A stretch of DNA of 64,000 nucleotides from the NCBI GenBank assembly GCA_944385405.1, contig CALWXB010000006.1:1-64000 (forward strand), in the 5' to 3' direction. Below, piece after piece: positions 51,181 through 58,751 of this stretch. Position 1 is the stretch's first letter. Each line of letters starts with the position of its first letter. The DNA comes from an uncultured Oscillospiraceae bacterium. Its GTDB lineage: Bacteria; Bacillota; Clostridia; Oscillospirales; Oscillospiraceae. Under the pieces are notes generated by a model. The model was not told the origin of the DNA. It made no database searches and saw only the letters and a program-made list of their open reading frames with translations. Both the position numbers and the translations under genes were made by a program.

Positions 51181-51217
51181 GCAGCGGGGCCCCTTCTTTC
51201 GGAAGGGGCCCCGCTGC
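51181..51217. terminator. Bidirectional terminator
   Basis: A 16-bp perfect stem (GCAGCGGGGCCCCTTC with its complement) around a short loop, beginning immediately after the DUF1653 stop codon; the convergent small membrane gene ends at 51219. Confidence 0.75.
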
Positions 51218-51218
51218 T

Positions 51219-51470
51219 TCATCGTTTGGCCTTCCGGTGCAGCCACAGTGCCAGCAGGGCGCAGACGGCGATGCCCAGGCCGAAGGGGACCGCCAGCAAA
51301 AACGCGCACCAGGCGGGGGCGCTCCAGGCGGCGTACCGCCCGCCCCACTCCAGCGCGCAGTACTCATAGGCCACCGCCGCGCACATGGAGTGGGACAGCA
51401 GCGCCGCCAGGGCGATGCAGACATTCCGGAGCCTCCGGCAAACGCCCATATCCATCCCTCTTTCCATCAT
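51219..51470 (-). CDS. Small two-span membrane protein
   Basis: 83 residues if started at the ATG that overlaps the upstream stop (ATGA); starts at 51455 and 51449 are also in frame, the last with a GAGGG site. Two hydrophobic segments (about 18-35 and 52-75) flank a Trp/Tyr-rich loop (YCALEWGGRYAAWSAPAW), ending in a basic tail. No family recognised. Coupling to the XRE regulator gene suggests a role in the same small module, but that is only context. Confidence 0.6.
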   Translation of the reverse strand: MMERGMDMGVCRRLRNVCIALAALLSHSMCAAVAYEYCALEWGGRYAAWSAPAWCAFLLAVPFGLGIAVCALLALWLHRKAKR

Positions 51471-51892
51471 TTTCTCCGGAGGAGGACCACGCCTGCCGCC
51501 GCCAGCCCCAGCGCCGCCAGCATCACCAGTCCGGAGCCCCGGATGGTGAGGACGGAGGATGCATTGACCTGCTCCGCCGCAGCGGGGAAGAGCAGCACCG
51601 CCATCCCCGCCCCCAGCAGCAAACACGCGCCCAGCAGACACAGGGCAAGGCCCGCCCGCCGCGCCGTTGGTCTGCCCTGTTTCGGCGAGGCTTCACCGGG
51701 GACGCCGGTGACCAGCTCGTCCACCGAGACGCCCAGGCATGCGCTGAGGGCTGCCAGTTTGTCGAACTCGGGTGACGCCGCACCGGTCTCCCACTTGGAG
51801 ACCGCCTGCCGGGAGACGCCCACCCGTTCGGCCAGCTGCTCCTGGGAGAGGCCTTTGCTTTTCCGGAGCGCGGCGATGCGGTGTGACAGCAT
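51467..51892 (-). CDS. XRE-family regulator with membrane tail
   Basis: 141 residues. An N-terminal helix-turn-helix (LRKSKGLSQEQLAERVGVSR, then AVSKWETG) covers residues 1-65. Two hydrophobic segments in the C-terminal half (about 82-103 and 117-137) should place it in the membrane with the DNA-binding domain inside. Membrane-tethered XRE proteins of this layout are common in Bacillota and usually control adjacent membrane genes. Start from GGAGG 9 bp upstream. It overlaps the following small membrane-protein gene by 4 bp. Confidence 0.85.
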   Translation of the reverse strand: MLSHRIAALRKSKGLSQEQLAERVGVSRQAVSKWETGAASPEFDKLAALSACLGVSVDELVTGVPGEASPKQGRPTARRAGLALCLLGACLLLGAGMAVLLFPAAAEQVNASSVLTIRGSGLVMLAALGLAAAGVVLLRRK

Positions 51893-52042
51893 GGATGATC
51901 CCTCCTTGCCCTCAGCATACCGTCCGGCAGGACAAAATGCCACCAGCTTTGGTGGCATTCGCGCAACCGGTGGTTGCAGAGGATGTTTTTTTCAGGATAC
52001 CATATAACGGGCTGCCGTTCAATGCCGCTGCCGCGGTATGCC

Positions 52043-52071
52043 TTGACTTTCCGGCGGCGGTATGATAAAAT
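52043..52071 (+). promoter_or_regulatory. SCIFF promoter
   Basis: TTGACT (52043-52048), 17 bp, TAAAAT (52066-52071), about 70 bp before the SCIFF start. The 250-bp gap before this gene holds no other gene. Confidence 0.65.
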
Positions 52072-52144
52072 TTTCCCGACAATCGGGGCGCTGTCGGCTA
52101 TTGCCGGGCCGCCCGTAAAATCTGTGAGAACGGAGAGATACGTT

Positions 52145-52291
52145 ATGGAGAGAATCAAGACCCTCGAGACCCGCAGCCTGTGCCAGAGCGCCAAGAACGG
52201 CGGCTGCGGCGAATGCCAGACCTCCTGCCAGTCCGCCTGCAAGACCAGCTGCGGCGTGGCCAACCAGAAGTGCGAGAACGAGCAGAAGTAA
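52145..52291 (+). CDS. SCIFF peptide (thioether-bridged precursor)
   Basis: 48 residues. The core GCGECQTSCQSACKTSC is the near-invariant sequence of SCIFF (six cysteines in forty-five residues), a ribosomal peptide almost universal in Clostridia. The neighbouring radical-SAM enzyme forms a thioether bridge in it; the mature role is unknown. Cysteines are at 13, 21, 24, 28, 32, 36 and 43; Cys13 is additional to the usual six. The leader (MERIKTLETRSL) is conserved and recognised by the maturase. AACGGAGAG precedes the start. A hairpin separates it from the maturase gene, so peptide message should exceed maturase message. Confidence 0.93.
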   Translation: MERIKTLETRSLCQSAKNGGCGECQTSCQSACKTSCGVANQKCENEQK

Positions 52292-52305
52292 GCAGCTTGA
52301 ATCAG

Positions 52306-52338
52306 AAAGGTGCCGCCGGGACCGGCGGCACCTTTTGC
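52306..52338 (+). terminator. Attenuator between SCIFF and its maturase
   Basis: AAAGGTGCCGCC pairs with GGCGGCACCTTT across GGGACC, followed by TG. Partial termination here would give more peptide than maturase. Confidence 0.7.
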
Positions 52339-52360
52339 GTATAAGGAGAGAACACCATCT

Positions 52361-53740
52361 ATGGTACATCAGTATCAGCTCAACGGCTACAACATCGTGC
52401 TGGACACCTGCTCCGGCGGCATCCACGTGGTGGACGAGGTGGCCTATGACATCATCGCCCTCTATCCGGACCATACGCCGGATCAGATCACCGCGGCCAT
52501 GCTGGAAAAGTACGCCGGGCGGTCCGACGTCACCGAGGCGGAGATCCGGGCGTGCATCGGCGATGTGGAGGCCCTGGCCAAGTCCGGCCAGCTCTACACG
52601 CCGGACACCTTCGCCGACATGGCGGGCACCTTCAAGGAGCGCTCCGGCGATGTGGTGAAGGCGCTGTGCCTCCATGTGGCCCACACCTGCAACCTCAACT
52701 GTGCCTACTGCTTTGCCAGCCAGGGCAAGTACCACGGCGACCGGGCCCTCATGAGCTTCGAGGTGGGCAAGCAGGCGCTGGACTTCCTGATCCAGCACTC
52801 CGGTACCCGGACGAACCTGGAGGTGGACTTCTTCGGCGGCGAGCCGCTGATGAACTGGGACGTGGTCAAGCAGCTGGTGGCCTATGCCCGGACCCAGGAA
52901 GCGCCCCACCACAAGAAGTTCCGCTTCACCCTCACCACCAACGGCATGCTCATCGACGACGACGTCATCGACTTTGCCAACCGGGAGATGAGCAACGTGG
53001 TGCTCTCCCTGGACGGCCGCAAGGAGATCCACGACCGGCTGCGGGTGGACTACGCCGGCAACGGCAGCTACGACCGCATCGTGCCCAAGTTCCAGAAGCT
53101 GGTAGAGGCCCGGGGCGGGAAGAACTACTACATGCGGGGCACCTTCACCCACGCCAACCCGGATTTTCTCAAGGACATCCAGTGCATGCTGGACCTGGGC
53201 TTCACGGAGCTGAGCATGGAGCCGGTGGTCTGCGCCCCCGGCGACCCCGCCGAGCTGACGGAGGAGGACCGGAAGATCGTGCTGCAGCAGTACGAGGAGC
53301 TGGCAAAGCTCATGCTGCAGCGGAAGAAGGAGGGGCGCCCCTTCACCTTCTACCACTACATGCTGGACCTCACCGGGGGCCCCTGCATCTACAAGCGCAT
53401 CTCCGGCTGCGGCTCCGGCACGGAGTACATGGCCGTCACCCCCTGGGGAGACCTCTATCCCTGCCACCAGTTCGTGGGCGAGGAGCGGTGCAAGCTGGGC
53501 GACGTGTGGAACGGCGTCAGCAACACGGCGCTGCGGGAGGAGTTCCGCTCCTGCAACGCCTACGCCCGGCCCGAGTGCGCCGACTGCTGGGCCAAGCTCT
53601 ACTGCTCCGGCGGCTGCGCCGCCAACGCCTACCACGCCACCGGCTCCATCCGGGGCGTCTATGAGGCGGGCTGTGAGCTCTTCCGCAAGCGCATCGAGTG
53701 CGCCATCATGATGAAGGCGGCAGAGGCCGCCGAGGCATGA
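52361..53740 (+). CDS. SCIFF radical-SAM maturase
   Basis: 459 residues. An N-terminal peptide-recognition domain (about 1-90, winged RRE type) precedes the radical-SAM core with Cys110-X3-Cys114-X2-Cys117 (CNLNCAYC). The C-terminal SPASM domain binds two further clusters through CGSGTEYMAVTPWGDLYPC and the segment CADCWAKLYCSGGC. It forms Cys-to-alpha-carbon thioether links in SCIFF. The start (ATG at 52361) is set by AAGGAGAG. Its stop overlaps the start of the PLP-enzyme gene (ATGA). Confidence 0.95.
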   Translation: MVHQYQLNGYNIVLDTCSGGIHVVDEVAYDIIALYPDHTPDQITAAMLEKYAGRSDVTEAEIRACIGDVEALAKSGQLYTPDTFADMAGTFKERSGDVVKALCLHVAHTCNLNCAYCFASQGKYHGDRALMSFEVGKQALDFLIQHSGTRTNLEVDFFGGEPLMNWDVVKQLVAYARTQEAPHHKKFRFTLTTNGMLIDDDVIDFANREMSNVVLSLDGRKEIHDRLRVDYAGNGSYDRIVPKFQKLVEARGGKNYYMRGTFTHANPDFLKDIQCMLDLGFTELSMEPVVCAPGDPAELTEEDRKIVLQQYEELAKLMLQRKKEGRPFTFYHYMLDLTGGPCIYKRISGCGSGTEYMAVTPWGDLYPCHQFVGEERCKLGDVWNGVSNTALREEFRSCNAYARPECADCWAKLYCSGGCAANAYHATGSIRGVYEAGCELFRKRIECAIMMKAAEAAEA

Positions 53741-55068
53741 TGGACACCCCCATCGCGGACTTCGTCCGGGCCTATGACAAAAGCCGGACGGCCCGGCTCC
53801 ACATGCCCGGCCACAAGGGCCGGGGCCCGCTGGGCTGCGAGCGTTGGGATATCACGGAGATCGCCGGGGCCGATGCGCTGTATGAGGCGGAGGGCATCAT
53901 TGCCCGCAGCGAGGCCAATGCCGGAGGGTTATTCGGCTCCGACCGCACCTTCTACTCCACTGAGGGCTCCAGCCAGTGCATCCGGGCCATGCTGTACCTG
54001 GCGCTGCAGCACCGCCCGGCGGGGACGCCGCCGGTGATCGCAGCGGCGCGGAACGTCCACAAGGCCTACGTCTACGCCGCGGCGCTGCTGGATTTTGAGA
54101 CAGTGTGGCTCTGGCCGGAGGCGGACAGCCCCCTGTGCGGCTGTCCCGTCTCTCCGGAGACGCTGGAGCGGACCCTCTCGGCTCTGGATGCGCCTCCGGC
54201 GGCGGTGTATCTCACCTCGCCGGACTACCTGGGCGGCATGGCGGACATTGCCGCCCTGGCGGCGGTGTGCCATCGTCACGGTACGCTGCTGGCGGTGGAC
54301 AACGCCCACGGGGCGTATCTCCACTGGCTGGGCCGCCATCCTCTGGATCTGGGAGCGGACCTTTGCTGCGACTCCGCCCACAAGACGCTGCCGGTGCTCA
54401 CCGGCGGGGCCTACCTCCACGTTGGGAAGGACGCTCCCGCCGCCCTCTGGCGGGATGGCAAGGCTGCCCTGGCCCTTTTCGGGTCCACCAGCCCCTCCTA
54501 TCTGACCCTGGCCTCCCTGGACCTTTGCAACCGCCGTCTGGCGGAGGGGTACGGGGCGGAGCTGCGCCGCTGCGTCCGGGACCTGGACGGCCTGCGCCGG
54601 ACCCTGAGAGACCGGGGCTGGCAGGTGCTGCCGGGGACGGACCCCCTGCGCTTGACGCTGGCGGCGCCGGAGGGCCTGACGGGCCTGGAGCTGGCGGACC
54701 GCCTGCGCCGCGGCGGCGTGGAGTGCGAGTACGCCGACCCGGAGTTCACGGTGCTGATGGCCACGCCGGACAATGCCCCGGAGGATCTGGACCGGGTGGC
54801 GGAGGCTCTGGGGGAGAATACCGCGCCGCCCAGCCGCCGTCTGCCGCTGCCTCCCGCCCGGGGAGAACGGGTGTGTTCCGTGCGGCAGGCCCTCTTCGCC
54901 CCCCACCGCACCGTAGCGGCGGCGGAGTCCCTGGGACGGGTATGCGGTGCGCCCACCGTGGCCTGTCCCCCCGCCATCCCCATCGCCGTCTCCGGCGAGC
55001 GCATCGGCCCGGAGGCTCTGGCCCTCTTCGCCCACTACGGCGTGGAGACGGTGGACATTCTGGAATAA
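53737..55068 (+). CDS. Orn/Lys/Arg decarboxylase-family PLP enzyme
   Basis: 443 residues. The N-terminus (RLHMPGHKGRG) and the PLP lysine motif DSAHKTLPVLTGGAYLH match the short, YaaO-like group of the ornithine/lysine/arginine decarboxylase family. The Asp that contacts the pyridine nitrogen lies in LLAVDNAHGAYLHW. The C-terminal domain (about 375-443) includes PPAIPIAVSGERIG. It probably decarboxylates a basic amino acid for polyamine synthesis, though many YaaO-like proteins are untested. Its start overlaps the maturase stop by 4 bp, so it is translated with the SCIFF maturase. Confidence 0.88.
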   Translation: MMDTPIADFVRAYDKSRTARLHMPGHKGRGPLGCERWDITEIAGADALYEAEGIIARSEANAGGLFGSDRTFYSTEGSSQCIRAMLYLALQHRPAGTPPVIAAARNVHKAYVYAAALLDFETVWLWPEADSPLCGCPVSPETLERTLSALDAPPAAVYLTSPDYLGGMADIAALAAVCHRHGTLLAVDNAHGAYLHWLGRHPLDLGADLCCDSAHKTLPVLTGGAYLHVGKDAPAALWRDGKAALALFGSTSPSYLTLASLDLCNRRLAEGYGAELRRCVRDLDGLRRTLRDRGWQVLPGTDPLRLTLAAPEGLTGLELADRLRRGGVECEYADPEFTVLMATPDNAPEDLDRVAEALGENTAPPSRRLPLPPARGERVCSVRQALFAPHRTVAAAESLGRVCGAPTVACPPAIPIAVSGERIGPEALALFAHYGVETVDILE

Positions 55069-55071
55069 ACG

Positions 55072-55101
55072 AAAAAGGCACGCCTTCCGGCGTGCTTTTT
55101 T
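55072..55101 (+). terminator. Terminator after PLP-enzyme gene
   Basis: AAAAAGGCACGCC pairs with GGCGTGCTTTTT around TTCC, a few bases after the stop codon. Confidence 0.85.
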
Positions 55102-55229
55102 CAGATCTCAGGGCGCCTGCATCCGCGGCATACCATGAAATGCCGTCTGCGGCAATGGCACTTTGCCTTGCAATTTGGCAGGAAATCCGGTATGATGGGG
55201 AAAATGCAAAAAAGAAAGGAAACGACAAC

Positions 55230-55772
55230 ATGATCGAACAGCTGCTGGCCTATAACCGGGACTTCGTTCAGTCCGGGGCCTACCGTAAATTCCAGACCAG
55301 CAAATATCCCGATAAGAAGATCGCCATCCTCACCTGCATGGATACCCGTCTGGTGGAGCTGCTGCCTGCGGCGCTGGGCATCAAGAACGGCGACGTGAAG
55401 ATGATCAAAAACGCCGGCGGTATGATCACCGGCCCCTTTGACAGCGCGGTGCGCAGCCTGCTGGTGGGCATCGTGGAGCTGGGAGTGGAGGAGGTCATGG
55501 TCATCGGCCATACCGACTGCGGCGTCTCCCATATCAACGCGGAGATGATGATCCGCCACCTGATCCAGCGGGGCATCTCCCAGGACCACATCGACATGAT
55601 GCGCTACTGCGGCATCGACTTTGAGGAGTGGCTCCGGGGCTTTGACTGCGTGGAGTCCTCTGTGGCGGAGACGGTGGATCTGCTGCGCAATCATCCCCTG
55701 ATGCCAGCCGATGTGGTGATCAAGGGCTACATCATCAATACCGAGACCGGCGAGCTGACGCCGCAGGAGTGA
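55230..55772 (+). CDS. Beta-class carbonic anhydrase
   Basis: 180 residues, a short type common in Clostridia. Zinc ligands are Cys36 (CMDTR), His94 and Cys97 (GHTDCG), with the Asp38-Arg40 pair that orders the active site. It interconverts CO2 and bicarbonate in the cytoplasm, supplying carboxylases or buffering. A monocistronic gene with a strong terminator immediately after it. Residues after Cys97 show no unusual change. Confidence 0.93.
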   Translation: MIEQLLAYNRDFVQSGAYRKFQTSKYPDKKIAILTCMDTRLVELLPAALGIKNGDVKMIKNAGGMITGPFDSAVRSLLVGIVELGVEEVMVIGHTDCGVSHINAEMMIRHLIQRGISQDHIDMMRYCGIDFEEWLRGFDCVESSVAETVDLLRNHPLMPADVVIKGYIINTETGELTPQE

Positions 55773-55775
55773 CAT

Positions 55776-55814
55776 AAAAAGATCCCGGATGCTTCTGCAT
55801 CCGGGATCTTTTTA
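55776..55814. terminator. Bidirectional terminator
   Basis: AAAAAGATCCCGGATGC pairs perfectly with GCATCCGGGATCTTTTT around TTCT. It includes the last base pairs of the convergent ribokinase stop codon. Confidence 0.9.
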
Positions 55815-56813
55815 TGTACGCAGGACGTCCAGCGCGGAGAGGGGGAAGGCCCGGCAGTCCCGCTGGCACAGCAGGTCCACCACTTCGTTCAGCTTCGGCA
55901 GGGAGGGCATGGCCCCCATCCGGGAGACAGTGATGGCCGCGGTATGGCTGGCAAAGATCAGCGCCTGCTCCCGGGAGAGGCCCGCCGTGAGACCCACGGA
56001 CAGCGCGCCCACGAAGGAGTCTCCGGCGGCGGTGGGGTCTGCCACATGATCCATGCGGACGCAGGGAATATAGCGGACGCCGTCCGGCTCCGCCACGGCA
56101 GAGCCGTTGCCGCCCAGCGTGATGATGACGTTCTCCACGCCACGCTGCCGCAGGGCCTGGGCAATGGAGGTGAGGTCGTCACGGCAGAGGATGCCGTTTT
56201 CCATTCGCAGGGGCAGACCGGTCTCTGTGGCGGCCTCCTGTTCGTTGGGAGTGAGATAGGTGACATAGCGCAGCAGCTCATCGTCCAGATCCGTGGCGGG
56301 GGCGGGGTTGAGCATCACCGGCACACCGGCCTCCCTGGCCCAGCGGGCCACTGCGCGGTTCACCTCCAGGGGGATCTCCAGCTGCAGCAGCACCATATCA
56401 TATCCGGCCACTTCCTCCCGGATCCAGTCCACCTCTTCCACGGTGAGGGTCCGGTTGGCGCCGGGGATCACCACGATGCGGTTTTGCGCAGTATGCTCCG
56501 TCACCTCCAGCGTGACATGGCCCACGCCGGAGCTGACGCCCTGACGCACCAGAACATGGCTGACGTCCACGCCGCCGGTCCGGGGAGTCTCCAGCAGCAC
56601 CTTACCGAAAAGGTCGTCGCCCACACAGCCCATCATGGTGACGTCCGCGCCCAACCGGGCGCATTGCAGCGCCTGATTGGCGCCCTTCCCGCCGGGAGCC
56701 ATATGGAAGGATTTTCCGTAAACGGTCTGCCCGGAGCGGGGTACCTGCCCCGTGGTGGCGATAACGTCCATCACGAAGCTGCCTACGACTAAAATACGCG
56801 GTTTTCTCTGCAT
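55812..56813 (-). CDS. rbsK: PfkB-family sugar kinase, ribokinase-like
   Basis: 333 residues. N-terminal GSFVMDVIATTGQVP and GGKGANQALQCARLG (the ribokinase glycine motif), then NPAPAT and TPNEQEA in the middle. The active site is DPTAAGDSFVGAL (catalytic Asp and anion hole); most ribokinases have DTTAAGDTF. It phosphorylates ribose or a similar pentose at O-5. The gene stands alone with a TTGTAT-TATAAT promoter. It is 10 kb away from the RbsABC-like importer and not co-transcribed with it. Confidence 0.88.
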   Translation of the reverse strand: MQRKPRILVVGSFVMDVIATTGQVPRSGQTVYGKSFHMAPGGKGANQALQCARLGADVTMMGCVGDDLFGKVLLETPRTGGVDVSHVLVRQGVSSGVGHVTLEVTEHTAQNRIVVIPGANRTLTVEEVDWIREEVAGYDMVLLQLEIPLEVNRAVARWAREAGVPVMLNPAPATDLDDELLRYVTYLTPNEQEAATETGLPLRMENGILCRDDLTSIAQALRQRGVENVIITLGGNGSAVAEPDGVRYIPCVRMDHVADPTAAGDSFVGALSVGLTAGLSREQALIFASHTAAITVSRMGAMPSLPKLNEVVDLLCQRDCRAFPLSALDVLRT

Positions 56814-56852
56814 GATGCTGATAGCTCCTGTTTGCGAAGTGTTCTGTGCTCT

Positions 56853-56880
56853 ATTATAGGAGCTTCTGAAAAAAATACAA
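56853..56880 (-). promoter_or_regulatory. Ribokinase promoter
   Basis: On the minus strand: TTGTAT (56880-56875), 16 bp, TATAAT (56858-56853), about 40 bp before the start codon. Confidence 0.6.
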
Positions 56881-56955
56881 GCCTTTTTGGGAAAGTTAAA
56901 AGATAAACGATTAAATCGGAAAAAATCAAGTAAAAGTTTATGGTTTCTAAGCGCG

Positions 56956-58194
56956 TTATCCTACGGGGAGGGATACGTATCCCGTCCGCGCCACCAGGAG
57001 CTGTCCCTCCGGGCCGCAGATCCAGTCCAGGAAGGCGTCCAGCTCCGGATCCGTCTCCCGGGGATCCGGCAGTCCCGCAGGGGCGGCGGTGACGGCATAG
57101 AAGCAGGAGGAGAGCGGGTAAGTGCCATCCCGGATGGTCTCCGGCGTAGGGACCACACCATCCAGCGCCAGCAGGCGGATCTCCTCGCTGGTGACCATCT
57201 CTGTGGCATAGTAGCGGAAGGAGAAGCCGATGGCGTTTTGATAGTTGCGGTAGCTGGCCACCTGCTGGATGATGCCATCCATGGCGGAGATCCGGTCCTC
57301 CTGCTCCGGCTCCAGCAGGGGGAGGCCGTCCATCAGCCGCTCCAGGGCGCTCTGGCTGCCGCTGTTGGCCGCGCGCTGGAAGGGGCGGATGGACCGGTTT
57401 TCTCCGCCCACCTGGCTCCAGTTGGTGATGGAGCCGGAGTAAATGCCCCGGATCTCCTCCACTGTGAGGCCGGTGACGGGATTCCGGGTGTTGACGAAGA
57501 ACACGAAGGCCTCCTGGCCGATGGGAGTGAAGTAGAGCTCCATGCCTGCCTCCTCCGCCTGCGCCAGCTGGTCTGCCGAGGGTGCGGCCGCGAAGATCAC
57601 GTCCGCCTCCCGCCGCACCAGCCGGTCATAGGCATTGACGGTGTTGGTGCAGCGCACGATCCCGGCATAGGGGCTGTCGCTGCCGGCGGAGTAGAGCGGA
57701 TAGTCTCCCTCCGGGTACACCGCCTGGACGAAGGCGGCGTATACCGGGTACAGCGCCGTGGCGCCGTCCAGCTTCAGCCGTCGGACGGTGAAATCGTCGA
57801 ATCGCAGGGAGGCCGGGCCGTCCAATCTCGCTGCCAGGGTGTTTTCTGCAAATGGCTCATACTGCTCCAGCAGCAGCGACCGGTCGTCCAGAGTGGGGAT
57901 GGAATCGTTCCAGGCGCCCCAAGCGGCGTAGATTGCCGCCCCGGCGCAGACGCAGAGCATACACCGGCCCACCGCCCGCCGTCCCCGGGGACCCAGATAA
58001 TCGCTGTTCAGGAGGATCAGGGCCAGCAGCCCTGCAGCGTATACGGCGGCCAAGGCCCAAACAGCATATACTGGCAGCACGCCGGTAAGCAGAATGATGA
58101 GAAAGAGAAACCACCCCAATCCGCCCAGCACCGCCATCAGCACTGCGGCCATGGCCACGGCCCGCAGGGCCTTCTTCCAGTCGAACCGCATCAT
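56956..58194 (-). CDS. Membrane-anchored PstS-like phosphate-binding protein
   Basis: 412 residues. Three transmembrane segments in the first ~100 residues replace the usual signal peptide. The rest (about 120-412) is a periplasmic-binding domain of the PstS type: YPLYSAGSDSPYAGI, then DVIFAAAPSADQ and GEEIRGIYSGSITNWSQVGG-like context with RPFQRAANSGSQSALERLM, the phosphate-site signature. No pstC, pstA or pstB gene is near. It overlaps the upstream XRE gene by 4 bp (ATGA). A sensor role for phosphate or another oxyanion, rather than uptake, seems more likely. Confidence 0.78.
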   Translation of the reverse strand: MMRFDWKKALRAVAMAAVLMAVLGGLGWFLFLIILLTGVLPVYAVWALAAVYAAGLLALILLNSDYLGPRGRRAVGRCMLCVCAGAAIYAAWGAWNDSIPTLDDRSLLLEQYEPFAENTLAARLDGPASLRFDDFTVRRLKLDGATALYPVYAAFVQAVYPEGDYPLYSAGSDSPYAGIVRCTNTVNAYDRLVRREADVIFAAAPSADQLAQAEEAGMELYFTPIGQEAFVFFVNTRNPVTGLTVEEIRGIYSGSITNWSQVGGENRSIRPFQRAANSGSQSALERLMDGLPLLEPEQEDRISAMDGIIQQVASYRNYQNAIGFSFRYYATEMVTSEEIRLLALDGVVPTPETIRDGTYPLSSCFYAVTAAPAGLPDPRETDPELDAFLDWICGPEGQLLVARTGYVSLPVG

Positions 58195-58649
58195 GCGCCG
58201 CCCTCCTTTTCCGTGTCCAGCCGCCGCCGGATCTCCGCAAGGTCGAAGGAGGCGCAGATACGCTGGTCCTCCTGGTTCAGCGCCCGGTAGTGTTGGGAGA
58301 GGATGTTTTGCTGCACCCGGCAGCCCCGGTAGACCTCTACCGTCCGCCACCATACCCGGCCGCCCAGGGTCTTGGGGTAGCGGGGGGAGAGGTCCTGAAA
58401 GGCCAGGGCTGCTACCATGTCTCCGGCGTCGCCCCCCAGCAGTCCGGAGAGCACCTGACTGCCGGAGAAGATGGTGCACAAGGCCACCGCACCCATCCAC
58501 CCCAGGGAGGAACGGCCCTTCTCGATCTCTACCAGGGTCTTTTTGGAAAGCCCCAGCGCCCGGGCCATGGCCTCCTGGGTAAGATGGTATTCCGTGCGCA
58601 CCAGCTTCACCTGTTCGTTCAACTCCGCAATGAAGGTATCCCGATCCAT
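58191..58649 (-). CDS. XRE-family regulator
   Basis: 152 residues. The N-terminal helix-turn-helix is EYHLTQEAMARALGLSKKTL with VEIEKGRSS (about 20-50). The C-terminal ~90 residues are a small domain I do not recognise (VWWRTVEVYRGCRVQQNILSQHYRALN). The start codon is 10 bp from GGGAGG, which sits in one arm of a 48-bp perfect palindrome that also contains the promoter. The protein therefore very likely represses itself and the PstS-like gene it overlaps. Confidence 0.85.
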   Translation of the reverse strand: MDRDTFIAELNEQVKLVRTEYHLTQEAMARALGLSKKTLVEIEKGRSSLGWMGAVALCTIFSGSQVLSGLLGGDAGDMVAALAFQDLSPRYPKTLGGRVWWRTVEVYRGCRVQQNILSQHYRALNQEDQRICASFDLAEIRRRLDTEKEGGA

Positions 58650-58653
58650 GATT

Positions 58654-58704
58654 ACATCGCCTCCCTTATAGTGTAATTTTACACTATAAGGGAGGCGATG
58701 TCAA
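58654..58704 (-). promoter_or_regulatory. Promoter inside a 48-bp perfect palindrome
   Basis: Arms of 23 bp (58654-58676 and 58679-58701) are exact complements. On the minus strand TTGACA (58704-58699), 17 bp, TAAAAT (58681-58676) forms a strong promoter whose spacer and -10 lie in the palindrome. The ribosome site of the XRE gene lies in the distal arm. Transcription should start near 58669, so only half the palindrome is transcribed; it is better read as an operator than an RNA hairpin. Confidence 0.85.
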
Positions 58705-58737
58705 CAAAAGCGCCCCTGTCCCGCAGGACAGGGGCGC
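58703..58737 (-). terminator. Terminator of the purL-guaB unit
   Basis: GCGCCCCTGTCC (58710-58721) pairs with GGACAGGGGCGC (58726-58737); on the minus strand TTTTGTT follows. It ends the IMP dehydrogenase transcript. Confidence 0.85.
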
Positions 58738-58751
58738 AGGTATGCAGAGGA

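Noticed and set aside
58654-58701. RNA hairpin that hides the ribosome site of the XRE gene
   Set aside because: The promoter lies inside the palindrome, so the predicted transcript contains only one arm; an operator is the simpler reading.
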